A stretch of DNA of 64,000 nt from Isoetes taiwanensis (lineage: Eukaryota; Streptophyta; Lycopodiopsida; Isoetales; Isoetaceae). This document shows positions 25,609 to 37,245 of the stretch, one piece after another. The DNA is taken from NCBI GenBank assembly GCA_021234155.1, contig JAJEKV010000034.1:11558697-11622696 (forward strand), in the 5' to 3' direction. Made by a program: the position numbers and the translations under genes. Below the pieces are notes generated by a model. The model saw only the letters and a list, made by a program, of their open reading frames with translations, ran no database searches and had not been told where the DNA came from. Each line of letters starts with the position of its first letter. The first letter of the stretch is position 1.

Positions 25609-25984
25609 AGAACAACAAAGATCTTAAGCCATAAGGAACTTATTAGGTACTTCACTACTAGATCACGCAAAATTCATTGCGTAGTAAAAATATCTCTGCT
25701 CATGTTGAAATCATCACAAAGAAATAGATGATGCCCCCACCATGCACTTTTTTCGTCCATGACTTTGATCTTTATCTCCTTATGAAGCATAAAATAAGAT
25801 AATCGCACCTTCCTAAGCTCAGTGATCCTCCATGCATTTTCCTCGCAACACCTAAGATCGTTCCAACTACTAACTGAAGATAAAAATGTGTTTAATGAAT
25901 CGATCGTGTAGACTACGAAGAAGAGCGACGGGCTTAAAATATACCTTCTTCTCAAGATGTTGGTGGATAGGCATATGCACATGC
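25609..25984 (+). repeat. Direct repeat, unit 1 of 2
   Basis: From aacaacaaagatcttaagcc to gcatatgcacatgc this unit matches 26453-26926 with many identical runs, including the string agatgatgcccccaccatgc. It is 844 to 942 bases from its partner, because the partner carries about 100 extra bases near its right end. Confidence 0.85.
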
Positions 25985-26452
25985 ATTAGGATATAAGGTT
26001 TGATTGCTCCATAACACCAACCTCAACCTGCAACAACAAATTTCATGATAGTGAAAATCACCCCAAGAACACATTGCACCAACAACTTACATTATAAAAT
26101 GGACAGCCATATTGCATCAATATTATTTTTGCTCGGATACCATCAACTTTGATATTTACCACTTTGGTAATCCCATTTAAAGAGTAAAATGATAGGATTT
26201 TTATGTTTAAATTCAAGTGAAATAAAAGGAAACAATGTGTTCCGAATTCATACTCGGATAAGGCAACCGCAAAGGAAACTCACATTGCTATGCAAATGGG
26301 CAACCCGCAAAATGGTTAATGGGCATTGAGGCTTCTAGCAAACTCACATGAGCAACCCGCAAGATTACAATCTGGAGTTCAAAGGGTTTTGATTTGGCAA
26401 ATATAGGATCATATCTTACGCCTTTGGTTTTAAACGACCTCAACCCAAACGC

Positions 26453-26926
26453 AGAACAACAAAGATCTTAAGCCATAACAAACTTATTAGGTACCTCAAT
26501 TACGGATCACCAAAATGCATTGCATGGAAAAATTATCTCTGCTCATGTTGAAATCATCAAAAGAAATAGATGATGCCCCCACCATGCACTTTTTTCGTCC
26601 ATGTCTTTGATCTTTATCTCCTTATGAAGCATAAAATAAGATAATCAGACCTTCCTAAACTTAGCAGTCCTCCATGCATTTTCACGCAACACCTAAGATT
26701 GTTCCAACTACTAACTGGAAGATAAAAATGTGTTTAATGAAATGGATCGTGGTGTAGACTACGGAAGACATCCATACCTTCTCATCCACTATTCCAATCA
26801 TTTAACAATAAGCCATAAAATAGTTCAAAATGCGCTATCCTATCCGATTACATGATCCTTTGTGAATCGACGACTTAAAATATACCTTCTTCCTCAAGGA
26901 TGTTGGTGGATAGGCATATGCACATG
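26453..26926 (+). repeat. Direct repeat, unit 2 of 2 (with a 100-base insertion)
   Basis: Second unit of the repeat at 25609-25984. After the shared gtagactacg block it carries about 100 bases absent from unit 1 (about 26768-26870), then rejoins at ttaaaatataccttctt. The frames within either unit are not recognisable. Confidence 0.85.
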
Positions 26927-26929
26927 CTT

Positions 26930-29400
26930 TTATGAGTTTTGCAAAATTTTCCCATGATACAAAGACATTAGTTTTCACCGCGGCAAAACTAAAAATATCA
27001 CGGGCGATTTCACATGATGATCCGGCCGGAAAATGAAGTTTTACATTAGCTCGCACTTTTGAACTGCTTTGCTCCATCTTAAAGCAAGCACCACCGGGAT
27101 GAATATCAAAATATTCTCACGAGGAAGTGCAAGCGTTAAGCTTCAACTCCAAAGCACCTATCTTGCTTACCAATCGGACCTAAGTAGACATGAAAATTTT
27201 CTTGTTGTCTAAGCAGAAATGCACCTAAAATAAGAGAAATAAGCTAGATAATATTTATCTTTGCCTTCCATGAGAAATATCGACAATGACATCATAATCG
27301 CAAAAAGGCAAGCAAAGTCTTTGGAAGATGCACCATCCCTAACTATCTCAATCACCCTACTTTTCTTTCTATCCTAATGTGAAATGGCAAGTCTTTTTAA
27401 AATGGCGACATGGGCTCGTTCTTTGGCGTGGTATTAGCTACGTTGTTGATATCATATCGGGCAATTCTAGACGATGAAAAACATGCATCAAACAAAGGCT
27501 AGAAAATCGTAATTGAAAAGAGCAAGCTTTGAGGCTCATTTGGTACCTAGAGCCTAGTTTAAAGTACGCCATCATTTTATCATTCAACTGATGTTATCTA
27601 CATACCGGTGAAAATCCCGAAATATGTGGAAATTAATGGAGTCTTACTCGCCAAGCATGCAAGCGTAGATATTTCCAGCCACTAAAATGAGCTAAAATTT
27701 TACATCTACCATTACCATTCATACCTCTAGATATTTAACAAGGACCCTACCTGCGGCTGACCCGGTAAAGTCCATGGCTAAACCTAGTTGGTGTAGTTGT
27801 TTGCATTACCGACAGTTCAAAACCATACCGAGGAGGATGGAGTGCAAGATGGACTCACCACTTGAAAGCTAACCTTTCCGGAGGATTTGTCTAATATCGC
27901 AAAGATCCCCACCACCATATTCTCAATTCAAGATTTTTCTTCTAGAACCTGCCCAACAACCTCGCAAGACAAAGGATACCCCTAATGAACATAAACCACA
28001 CCAATGAAAACGTGATAAAGAAGAGTATATGGAGCTAACGTTATTGGAGAGTATACTACCATCTCATCTACCATGTCTAACACACCTCTAGATTAGGCTA
28101 CAACTTTCTAGATGATTTACAATATAGATCTACATTTTCTCCTCTTGCTCCACGCCCGTAGACATGTTTGCATCGATACATGGCTTTTCCTATAGACACC
28201 CTTACGATTGTATAAGATGAAAATATGACCCAATAATCTTACATACCGCCACTTCTCACTGTCTCCGTGATATTTAAAATTACAGATTTAGACCGCTAGA
28301 GCTGAGAGAGTTATCAAGAGCGAGATAATGCAACAACGAAAATGTTTTTTATCTAATTTATAAACTTCTCCTACACAATAAACTATTGGCAACATGCATA
28401 TGCTTTAAAGAATTGTTGCCTACCATAAAAATGAGAACTCCGCATGTTAAGAATACAAACAAAGGAACAGGTTAAAGATAAAAATCGGTTGAGGCATGAA
28501 AAAAGATCTTACAATATCATCACAAAAATCAGAGGGTTTTCTCTGTCCAAATTTTGTCAAAGCCCGAAGCTTAGAAGAAACCTAGTTATTTGAGATATAG
28601 AATCTTTTTCTAATCACAAGGAAACAACACACTGCAATTATTTATAGAACATGAACTTGAAATGCTCACAAATGTTATTGTTGGCATGGTCAATTGGTAT
28701 TTCTAAGCATTCCAAGGATGCTCATGTTAGAGAAAGGTCAACCACAAATTTTTTGCTGCAAATATAAAGAGCTATCCAAAGAAAGATCACCATAATACGT
28801 TGGAAAAAAAGCAACAGACACAGAACTTTTTAAATGTCTAATGCAATAAGGATGCCGCTCAGATGTGTATGCACGGCGGTAACAGAATGCAAAGAACAGT
28901 CGCCCGAATCGTATAGTAAATGACCCCAACAGATCGATTGGGTCACGGAATTTTCGAGCAACAATAACAATGCCACAATTTCTGTGAACGACCATTAATG
29001 GTAACCCTTGGATAAATGTAAAGAGATTAAATGCTCAAATAAACCAACGTCCCAGATTAAATCACAAATTCTAATGGTATAGATCAAAGGCATCAAATAA
29101 GGGCTGCTTGGCGGTCATTAATTTTTTCTTGCCACCTCGATTTATTGCATTTAATATTCAATGGCTAAATCTTGACCATTAATCGGCAGATTTCGACGGT
29201 CTAGATTAAAAAAGCCCCAAAGGAAAGGGCTTTTGATCCACACCATCGATCTCAAACATGGGCCAGTAGGAGACTGGCGACACCTCAATAATCTTATATA
29301 TAAGGGGGTGCTTAGGTGGATTAGGTGGTAACCCCGTGACCGTTGATCTCACAATCCGGGGCTCATTTCACAACTGGCCTGACACCCTGGGGTGTCTAAA
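26930..29400. other. AT-rich DNA without recognisable features
   Basis: Short frames only; the largest (28738-28995, minus, 85 codons) has no recognisable motif. No terminal repeats or RNA genes were seen. Confidence 0.45.
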
Positions 29401-29957
29401 TAATCAAATATATATATATAAATGCATAACATATATATGTTCTTATGTTTGTAACGCCAATCCGCCCGGATTGATTAGGATCTTACGACTCACGTGGCTT
29501 TGGGACGATCCCACGGCCCATGGCTTTGGGAGTTTGTTTGTAGCTTATATATGTTTATCCTACTTCCGCCCGTGTTGATTTGTTTGTTTGTAGCTTATAT
29601 GTGTTTATCCTACCTTTCTAGGCTGATTTGATCCTGATTGTGGGTCAGATCCTACGGCTCCGCGTTGCTTTGGGACAAATCCCACGGTGCACATGGCTTT
29701 GGGAATTATATGTAATCGATCCTACTTCGGTTGATTGATTCGATCCCCCATCGGATCCACGATCCTACCACGTGGCTTGGCACATATCCTACGATTGCAC
29801 ATGACTTTGGGAATCATATGTAAATAGATCCTATATGGCTCATGTTGCTTTAATTATTGTCACGTGGTGATCTCGTGACCCTTGATCGGTCCAAGATCTT
29901 ACGGTCCACGTTGAATGCTCATCCCTTAGGAAAAGGCTTTTAAAAGTTTTATATTAT

Positions 29958-30020
29958 ATGGGGGATTCGAACCTTGGTCATTGGACCCCTAACCCCCCAT
30001 TCTAACCACTAGACCAAGCA
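29958..30020 (-). mobile_element. tRNA-like (Glu-type) SINE head, block 1
   Basis: On the minus strand this reads gcttggtctagtggttagaa (A box region) and, about 30 bases later, ggttcgaatcc, a perfect Pol III B box. TGGTCTAGTGGTTAG is the form found in eukaryotic tRNA-Glu. The arms do not fold into a good acceptor stem, and the downstream sequence (a short AT stretch and tttaaaagcc) is repeated with the block, so this is a tRNA-derived SINE rather than a functional tRNA. Confidence 0.6.
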
Positions 30021-30100
30021 TTAATTCCATAAATAATTTATGTTTCAAAATACTTAAGGGTAATATTGCCAGAAAAGCCTTTTAAAATTTTTATGTTGTG

Positions 30101-30160
30101 TGGGAGATTCAAACCCTGGTCATTGGCGCCACAACCCCCCATTCTAACCACTAGACCAGG
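30101..30160 (-). mobile_element. tRNA-like SINE head, block 2 (degraded B box)
   Basis: Same structure as block 1, about 140 bases away: A box region cctggtctagtggttagaa, B box changed to ggtttgaatct. Flanked by the same attaatt...ataaataatttatgtttcaa sequence as block 1, so the block and its flank were duplicated together. Confidence 0.55.
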
Positions 30161-30247
30161 CATTAATTCTATAAATAATTTATGTTTCAAATATAAGTTA
30201 AGGGTAATGTTCCCATTAAGATAAAATAGACTATACATTCCAGCTAG

Positions 30248-30315
30248 TTCAAGAAAGTTCTAGAATGTTCTGGAAGGCTCTAGAAAGTTCTAGAATCTTC
30301 TAGAAAGTTCTAGAA
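30248..30315. promoter_or_regulatory. Near-perfect array of 14 heat-shock-element pentamers
   Basis: The 68 bases are made of alternating TTC and GAA triplets, each separated by exactly two bases (ttcaagaaagttctagaatg and onward). Thirteen of fourteen positions match the nGAAn consensus bound by heat shock factor, the exception being ctc for ttc. Known HSEs need three or more such units. The array grades into looser gaatcta repeats, so it may simply be a minisatellite that happens to spell HSEs. No gene start is evident next to it. Confidence 0.5.
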
Positions 30316-31500
30316 CATAAGAGAATCTAGGGGGATTTAAGAAAATTCTTCCGGAAAGTTCCAAATTGTTCTAATAAGTTTTAGAATGTAGGGGAATCTA
30401 CGGGAATGTAAGGAATACTAGGGAAAAGTTCTAGAATATATTGAAAGTCGTAGAATGTTCCAGAGAGTCTTAGAATGTTCTAAAAAGTTATAGAATATAA
30501 AGGAATCCAGAAGAATCTAATAGAATCTTATAAAATGTAAGAGAATCTAGGAAAATATTTACAAGCCTAAGGGAACCTCTTAAAATCTGGGGGATCTAAA
30601 GGAATCTTCATAAAATCTAAGGGAATCTAAGAAAATGTTGATGAAATCTTAGAGTATCTAAGGGAATCTTTATAGAATCTCTTTGAATCTCATGTAATGT
30701 AAGGGAACCTAGGGCAATCTCATAAAATCTAAAGGAATCTAAGGGAATCTAAGGGGATCTTCATAGAATCTTGGAGAATCTAGGGAAATCTAATAGAATC
30801 TAGAGGGAATCTTATATAAAATTTAGAGAAATGCTCATGAAAAAACCTCCAAGAGAACCTTGGTAGAATCTTAGAGAATCTATGAATTTAGAGTATTCTC
30901 AAGAGATTTTTTTAGAATGTAGGGCACGACAAGAACTTGCAGCATAGGAACATGCTAAAACTCAAACATGCACCATAGGACGATTAAATTTTTGTATATC
31001 TATCATAACATATATATGTTCTTATGTTTGTCCTCCTTGAATCGTGCCAAGATCCGAGATCCTACGGCTCCGCGTGGCTTTGGACGATCCTACTGGTCCC
31101 GGGATGGCTTGGGAGTTTGTTTCGATTATATGTAAGCGATCCTACCGGTCCGTGCTGATCCGGGTCCCGATCGTTGGTCCCGAGATCCTACCACCACGTT
31201 GCTGGACACATGGGACACATCCTGCACATGGCTTTGGGAATTATATGTAATCGATCCTACACGGCCCGGTTGATCCGATCCGATCACAAGCGATCCAGAG
31301 ATCTTACTGGGCCACGTGGCTTGGCACATATCCTAGGGTGCACATGACTTTGGGAATTATATGTAATAGATCCTATGGCTCATGTTGCTTTAATTATTAT
31401 CACGTGGTGAGATCTCGACCCTTGATCGGGTTCAAGATCCTACGGCCCAAGTTGAGTGTTCATCCCTTAGGAAAAGGCTTTTAAAATTTTTATGTTGTGT

Positions 31501-31560
31501 GGGGGATTCGAGCCCTAGCCATTGACCCCGCAGCCCCCCATTCTAACCACTAGACCAAGC
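31501..31560 (-). mobile_element. tRNA-like SINE head, block 3
   Basis: The counterpart in tandem unit 2: A box region gcttggtctagtggttagaa and B box ggctcgaatcc. Only one such block is present in this unit. Confidence 0.6.
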
Positions 31561-31637
31561 ATTAATTTCATGAAAAATTTATGTTTCAATTATACTTAAA
31601 GGTAATATTCCCATTAAGATAAAATAGACTATAACAG

Positions 31638-31705
31638 TTCAAGAAAGTTCTAGAATGTTCTGGAAGGCTCTAGAAAGTTCTAGAATCCTCTAGAAAGTTC
31701 TAGAA
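31638..31705. promoter_or_regulatory. Second array of heat-shock-element pentamers
   Basis: Same 68-base structure in tandem unit 2, with two of fourteen triplets altered (ctc for ttc twice). Two-base spacing is retained throughout. Confidence 0.5.
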
Positions 31706-32461
31706 CATAAGAGAATCTAGGGGGGATCTAAGAAAATTCTTCCAGAAAGTTCCAAATTGTTCTAATAAGTTTTAGAATGTTCTAGAATGTAGGGGAATCT
31801 ACTGAATGTAAGGAAATCTAGGGAAATACTTCCGGTGAAGTTCTAGAATATATTGAAAGTCTTAGAATGTTCCAAAAGTCTTAGAATGTTCTAAAAAGTT
31901 CTAGAATGTAAAAAGGAATCGAGAAGAATCTAATATAATCTAAGAAAATCTTATAAAATGTAAGAGAATCTAAGAAAATATTTACAAACAAGGGAATCTC
32001 TTTAAAAACTGGGATCTAAGGGAATCTTTATAAAATCTAAGGGAATCTAAAAAAAATGTTGATGAAATCTTAGAGTATCTAGGGGAATCTTTATAGAATC
32101 TCTTTAAATCTCATATAATGTAAAGGAACCTAGGGCAATCTCATAAAGTCTAAAAAGGGATCTAAGGGAATCTAAGGAGATCTTCATAGAATCTTGAGAA
32201 TCTAGGGAAATCTAATGTAGTCTAGAGGGAATCTTATAAAATTTCGAGAAATGCTCACGAAACCTCTAAGACAACCTTGGTAGAATCTTAGAGAATATAT
32301 GAATTTAAGAGTATTCTCAAGAGATTCTTTTAGAATCTATTCTCAAGAGATTCTTTTAGAACGTAAGAACATGCTAAAACTCGAACATGCACCGTAGGAC
32401 GCATTAAATTTCTTGTATAAATAGATAGATAGTATTTTTTACGTCATTGCCAAATTGGTAT

Positions 32462-32665
32462 TATTTATATATATGTTCTAGGGACGTAAGGGCGGACATG
32501 GATCTCATGGAGGGCGCATGCATTGTGGAGATCAAGTTATGTCACATCTTTTCTTGGTCATAGGTGCTTTAGGTGCTATTTTACATATGTTCTAGGGATG
32601 TAGCGTACAAATTGTGGAGATCAGGTTATGTCACATCTTTTCTTGGTCATAGGTGCTTCAGGTGC
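32462..32665 (+). repeat. Short tandem repeat, two units
   Basis: The string attgtggagatca.gttatg with tcacatcttttcttggtcat and aggtgct follows tatgttctaggga.gta twice, about 110 bases apart. No coding potential. Confidence 0.8.
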
Positions 32666-32829
32666 TATGTGCTTTCGCACTTGCACCCCACCAACTATCT
32701 CTAGAGATTAAATTCTTAGCAATTAGTGTGCTGAATTTTTTCTTTTTTGAAATAGAAAATGTATTATTTTTTTTCTCTTAGGGGAGGGTCGCCGATAGTG
32801 GGGACCATGGTAAAACAGCTCAAATGCAA

Positions 32830-32960
32830 TTTTTTTTTATCTCAATGTCAACCATTGAATCCTAAAGTGGGTAAAAGGAATGAGTTTAATCTTGGATCTC
32901 AATATCAACCATTGAATTCTAAAGTCGGTAGAAGAAATGGGTTCAATATTAATCATCCAA
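32830..32960 (+). repeat. Imperfect tandem repeat within a short open frame
   Basis: Two units of roughly 60 bases reading SQCQPLNPKVGKRNEFN and SQYQPLNSKVGRRNGFN in the 82-codon frame at 32759-33007. The peptide repeat is neat, but the frame has no recognised domain and a poly-T start region, so I record the repeat and not a gene. Confidence 0.5.
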
Positions 32961-33469
32961 TCTTGATCATAATAGGATATTTGATGGTTCATACTATTCT
33001 TAGATAGAAACTCACTTCATGTGGAAAATTCAAGGGCTACACATATCCAATTTTTTCCAAGAAAAGTATATGAAATACCTCATATCAAGAGCTTTTAATT
33101 GAATGGAAAAAATATTTAATGGATGTCTTTAATTGAAAAAATATTTTATTTTTTAGTTTCCTTGTCCGTGATTTTTAAGTGGTCCATTATTTGCTAACAC
33201 TTTAAAATAACAAGTTGCTTTCGCAACAGAGGGTTGGCCTCTAAACCGAAGTGAAGGAAAATTAAAAAACTTTGTTCAAATGCACATCAAAACTACAGAA
33301 TGCAACATGTAGCTTTGATTTCGAAATAAATCTATTTTTGCATCTGTACATCATATTTGACAAACCGAAATCAATAAAATGCCCCGGTAAACTCCAAAAC
33401 AAAGGAAGCTAGAGGTGGGCAGAGAATTCGATATTGGGATTAAAATAGAGGACAGGCTATGAAGAAACT

Positions 33470-33625
33470 GTGGCGATTTCTACCTGCTTCAGCGATTGCT
33501 CAAGCAATGGATGGAAGCAAGGTTCTGTGGCGATTTCTACCTGCTTCAGCGATTGCTGTGAGTTCATTCTCAAGTCAAGCAAGGCGGATTGGGACAAAGA
33601 TGGATGGAAGCAAGGTTCTGAGCCA
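33470..33625 (+). repeat. 57-bp tandem repeat
   Basis: The unit gtggcgatttctacctgctt with cagcgattgct occurs at 33470 and 33527. Its trailing part (gatggaagcaaggttctg) recurs a third time at about 33602. The short open frames across it (MDGSKVL...) are a by-product of the repeat. Confidence 0.8.
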
Positions 33626-34436
33626 GGGACTCCTCTCCAATCGATCAGGCCAAAGGCACATGCAATCTGAGAGTTCCCAATAATATGCGATCGAGCTAGA
33701 AAACAAACTGTGAACTCATCTTTTTTTTTTTGTCTACTATCTCTCTCTTATTCCTTTCAAGACATTCATCCACACCATTTATAACGTATAGCCAAGCATA
33801 TTCCTGAACTTGTAAAGCGTAATCAGAACTTATGGTCAAGGAAAATAGCTAAAAGAACCCTGTAATTCAGTTCACAAATAGATACTTCTTGCATACACCA
33901 GTCGGATTGAAAAGCTCAAATGCTTGCAACTCTGAGAAAAACCTTATGTTCTGCTCGTTCTGATTTGCTTTAACTACGTTGTTTATCGTCTTATTTTCCG
34001 GATATATTTCATGCTATTTGCAAAACTCTAGAGTTTCAGGATATCTGATAGTCAATTCAACTAGAGTGTTTAATAATTGAAAAATTATCTCAAGATTCTG
34101 CTCATATCTAATAAACAACTATCTAATAATGATAGCCATATAATAACGAAATCTATAATACACTATCTTGAAAAGTTATCTCAAGCTTCTAACACTACTT
34201 TGAGTACATATCTGGGTGGTTCAAGAGCGTCATTGTCATCAGATCTACAAATTTAGATCCAAAGTCGTCTTGAGTTCAGATCTTATTGTGGACACATAAC
34301 TATGCAAATGAACCAATAACACTTAGAAGTAGTTGCTTGCTTGCCAAATCGGTAAATTGAAACAGTTCTTTTAGTCCACAAGTTTATACAAGCCAACATG
34401 TAAAAATATCTTATTCCAGCTGTATTGAAGATCCTC

Positions 34437-35729
34437 TCAATTTGAATCCATTCCTCTGAGGAGTTGCAGAACCGATAGGAAGAGGTTTAAGATGTCAAGA
34501 TAAAGAGATATAGAGGCCCATATGTAATCGTCATAGGAGAAACGCTTGATAAGATTGTCCGTGTCATAAATAATATATGCACTGAAGATAATGGCCCCAA
34601 GTCCAGAATATATGCTGACTGCAAGTGATACAATTGGAAAGAATGACTGCAGATCACATGCAAGATATTAGATAATATAATTGTAGTAGGATGAGATATC
34701 AAGATAGAAACCAGCAAATACCTGAACAATACCCCATACTATGAATACTATCAGTGATACAAAAAGCATTGGCCCCAAGAAGCTGAAATCATATCCTTTT
34801 TTCGAAGCCCAATAAGTGTAGGATGTAAGGGAAACTGTAACTACTCCAGTAATCACAAGGGCCTCCAACACAATATCTCCTGCAAACAAATTAACACTAT
34901 GACATATACAGCCTGCAGCATCTCCTTTCAGTCTAAAGCTTACACTTACCGCGTGTAAATGCACAAGAGATGCCAACTGTCAAGCTTATTGCTACAGTAA
35001 ATAAGCCTAAAAGAAGAAGGTTGATTGGATGATTCTGTTTGTAACAGTATAATGGGCATAATACTGCAATATAATAAAAGAAATTAGAAAATGATAGTAT
35101 CATATAGCAAAAACAAAACCTTAACCTTGACCTTAAGGAGCTAATAAAATATTACAGAACCCACAACCTTAAGTTCCTTAACACACAGATCCCATTACCT
35201 CTGATTACATAACTATCGACCAGGCCAGTGTGGTTTAATCCTAGACCAATTCTATTTAATGCCACTGGTAGAGAGATATCGAGTTACATCCCAGACCTAC
35301 GCCTATGAATCTTCTTTAAACTATTACAAATCATATACCAAATTACAACCAACAGAAAAATGCTATGGAAATAATAGCTATCTCAGGCTTAGTTTTTCTG
35401 TACATGAATTTCCCAAAGAACAAGACATACCTAAACCCTAATTCAGAATGCAATACCCAATGCGTTATAGTACTTACATATGAGTGGAAAAAAAGCAATT
35501 CCAATAAGGAGGCCTGGAGTATCTACAAGAAAGGATGCGACAGGTTTCGAGAACACCACTACGGCTGATACAACAGCTGTGAGAAGAAGTTGAGTGCTCA
35601 GAATGCCATATACCTTCCGGATAAATGCCCATCGTAGAGTATTTTCCTCCGTGGTAATTCCTGGTAAAGACCTCCGGTCTCAATATCCTCATGGGGGCGC
35701 TTGTACGATGAAGAAGAAGAACCCCACAT
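34437..35729 (-). CDS. LIFEGUARD/BAX-inhibitor-1 family membrane protein, four exons
   Basis: TMBIM/LFG proteins are seven-helix membrane proteins of endomembranes that modulate cell death and calcium; plant LFGs have about 240-250 residues. Exons on the minus strand: 35729-35478, 35063-34950, 34879-34722 and 34646-34437, all with GT-AG introns (414, 70 and 75 bases). Translation gives an N-terminal MWGSSSSSYKRP, then LRWAFIRKVYGIL, LLCPLYCYKQ, CAFTRGDIVLEALVITG, YTYWASKKGYDFSFLGP and finally YDTDNLIKRFSYDDYIWAS and LDILNLFLSVLQLLRG, the family's C-terminal signature. Total length would be about 244 residues, as expected. Exon 1 lacks one base near 35661-35666, between GGLY and GITTEENT, where CCCAGG is probably meant. 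Everything else is clean, so this is probably an expressed gene with a sequencing error, not a pseudogene. Confidence 0.9.
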
Positions 35730-36740
35730 GGCTGAAACTGAAATTCGCCGGAATTGAAACAGTTTTGGATCTTACTGATACTGCTGGAAATTCTGCGCTT
35801 AGAGCTTGCTGCTTAGCTTGGCGCCTTCCGGCACCGAGGCGATCGAGTAAAAATACACAGGGAAAAGCGTGTTTTCTGTCTTACATTCTGCAGCATATTC
35901 CGGGAATCAGAACGTGCTGGATGCTGTTTACGTAGTCAACAGATCTAGGTTCTATCTCCATCATATAAAATTGTGGAAGTGAGAGAAAAGATGAGGTGTA
36001 CAGGGGAAAAATCCACGTCAGCAAGCTAGATTAAAATGGAGGGCCAAGATTTTTTAGGTAAAATAGGGCAATTTAGTGCCCTCCTATGCACGCCGATCCC
36101 GCCTTCTTCTTGATTGTGCAATTCTTAAGCCGAATAATAAGCTTGCCGGAGTAGTGCGGAGGGCGCTTTTATTCATTTGGACAGAGATTGAGAGCCGCAA
36201 AGCGACATTGTGCGTGGTTGTATGGAGATCAAAGCTTAGAAAATCCTTCTTGGCGTAATAATAATCGGGCGCTCGATATGAATAGGCTTGCCCGCTCCTT
36301 GGATTAAATCACGTGAATTCGGACAAGATCACCCGCCCCTTGGATTTGATCATAGGAATCCCCAGAACAGCTTTCACCCGGGCCAAGAAAGATGATTAGC
36401 ATTTTCGGCAAGATCTAATGACACAAGTCATCATTAGGTTGCCAATCACATCATCCACTATTGTGCCCATTTTGTCCGAAATTAAAGCCTAAGCATTAAA
36501 CCTTAGGCTTTTCGGCCGTGGGGTAATTCGATCCATTTGGCTATGGCATAGATTCCCTTTCACATTATTAAGCAACAATCCCGATGCTAATAAGGGTTTT
36601 GGATTGAAAATATGAAAAAATCAAGAAGGTAGGGCAATAGCATAGGGAAGTCATCCATTGAGACAGTTCCTATGTTTCGAATAGTATGTTATCAAGGTGA
36701 TTATATCTTGGGATTATGGGACAAACAAGGCAGTGCATAT
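35730..36740. other. 5' flank of the LFG gene and intergenic DNA
   Basis: The first 200-300 bases left of 36000 on the minus strand would hold the 5' UTR and promoter of the LFG gene; no TATA box is convincing. The + strand frame at 35594-35935 is the shadow of exon 1. The rest is unremarkable. Confidence 0.4.
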
Positions 36741-36744
36741 ATAA

Positions 36745-36975
36745 TTCAATAACAAATTCGTGGACATCATAACGACGAGGGTCAATAAATAAATGTCACC
36801 GATCTCTAAATTTTACCAACAAAGACTCATCTTATTTACATTAAATAACTCTTTATCATCCTTTATTGAATTCAATTGATAATAAATTCAGAGATATCAT
36901 AGTTATTGAGGATCAATAAATAAATATCATCGAACTCTTTCAGACTAAATAACTTTTTACCATCCTTTATCTAAC
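36745..36975 (+). repeat. Diverged tandem repeat, about 130-bp unit
   Basis: Two units share aataaattc, gatatcata, gatcaataaataaat and ctttttaccatccttt-type words about 130 bases apart. AT-rich and non-coding. Confidence 0.65.
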
Positions 36976-37159
36976 ATATCACCACATCACCCCCTCTAAA
37001 AACCTTCGACTATATAGGCGGCAACGCCGCATTAATCGTCTTGTATGAAATAAAATATACATATGCAACAACTTGGAAAAACCTTCTTGAACCATTGTGT
37101 GACATGACTGTTTCTTGATTTTGAATGAATAATCTGATTGGCAGCATAATGGCATGTCT

Positions 37160-37245
37160 ATCCTTAACGTCCTAGGCCTTGTCATTTAGGCCCAGGTTTC
37201 AATCTCATCCTAGACCTTGTCATTTAGGCCCGTGTTTTAATCTCG
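37160..37245 (+). repeat. Short tandem repeat near the left edge of copy 2
   Basis: The unit ccttgtcatttaggccc with a flanking t..caatctc stretch occurs twice at about 43-base spacing, some 170 bases before the start of the 13 kb duplication. Confidence 0.65.

Larger units (their letters stand above)
29424..31003 (+). repeat. Tandem unit 1 (about 1.58 kb) with SINEs and HSE-like array
   Basis: Begins with cataacatatatatgttctt and contains, in order: degenerate sub-repeats rich in gatcctac and ggctttggga words (29480-29900), two tRNA-like blocks in antisense (29930-30180), the TTCnnGAA array (30248-30315) and a long series of gaatcta-type repeats to about 30930. It ends with gaacatgctaaaactc..aacatgcacc. 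The next unit starts immediately at 31004. Confidence 0.85.
31004..32425 (+). repeat. Tandem unit 2 (about 1.42 kb)
   Basis: Same start (cataacatatatatgttctt) and order of parts as 29424-31003, but with only one tRNA-like block (31500-31560), which accounts for most of the length difference. It ends in the same aacatgcacc block near 32392, followed by a short TAGA run. Confidence 0.85.

Noticed and set aside
29930-30025. A functional tRNA-Glu gene on the minus strand
   Set aside because: The A and B boxes are good, but the acceptor and anticodon stems do not pair and the block repeats with its flank, so a tRNA-derived SINE is the better call.
35594-35935. + strand open frame of 113 codons
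   Set aside because: It covers the first exon and 5' flank of the minus-strand LFG gene and has no motif of its own.
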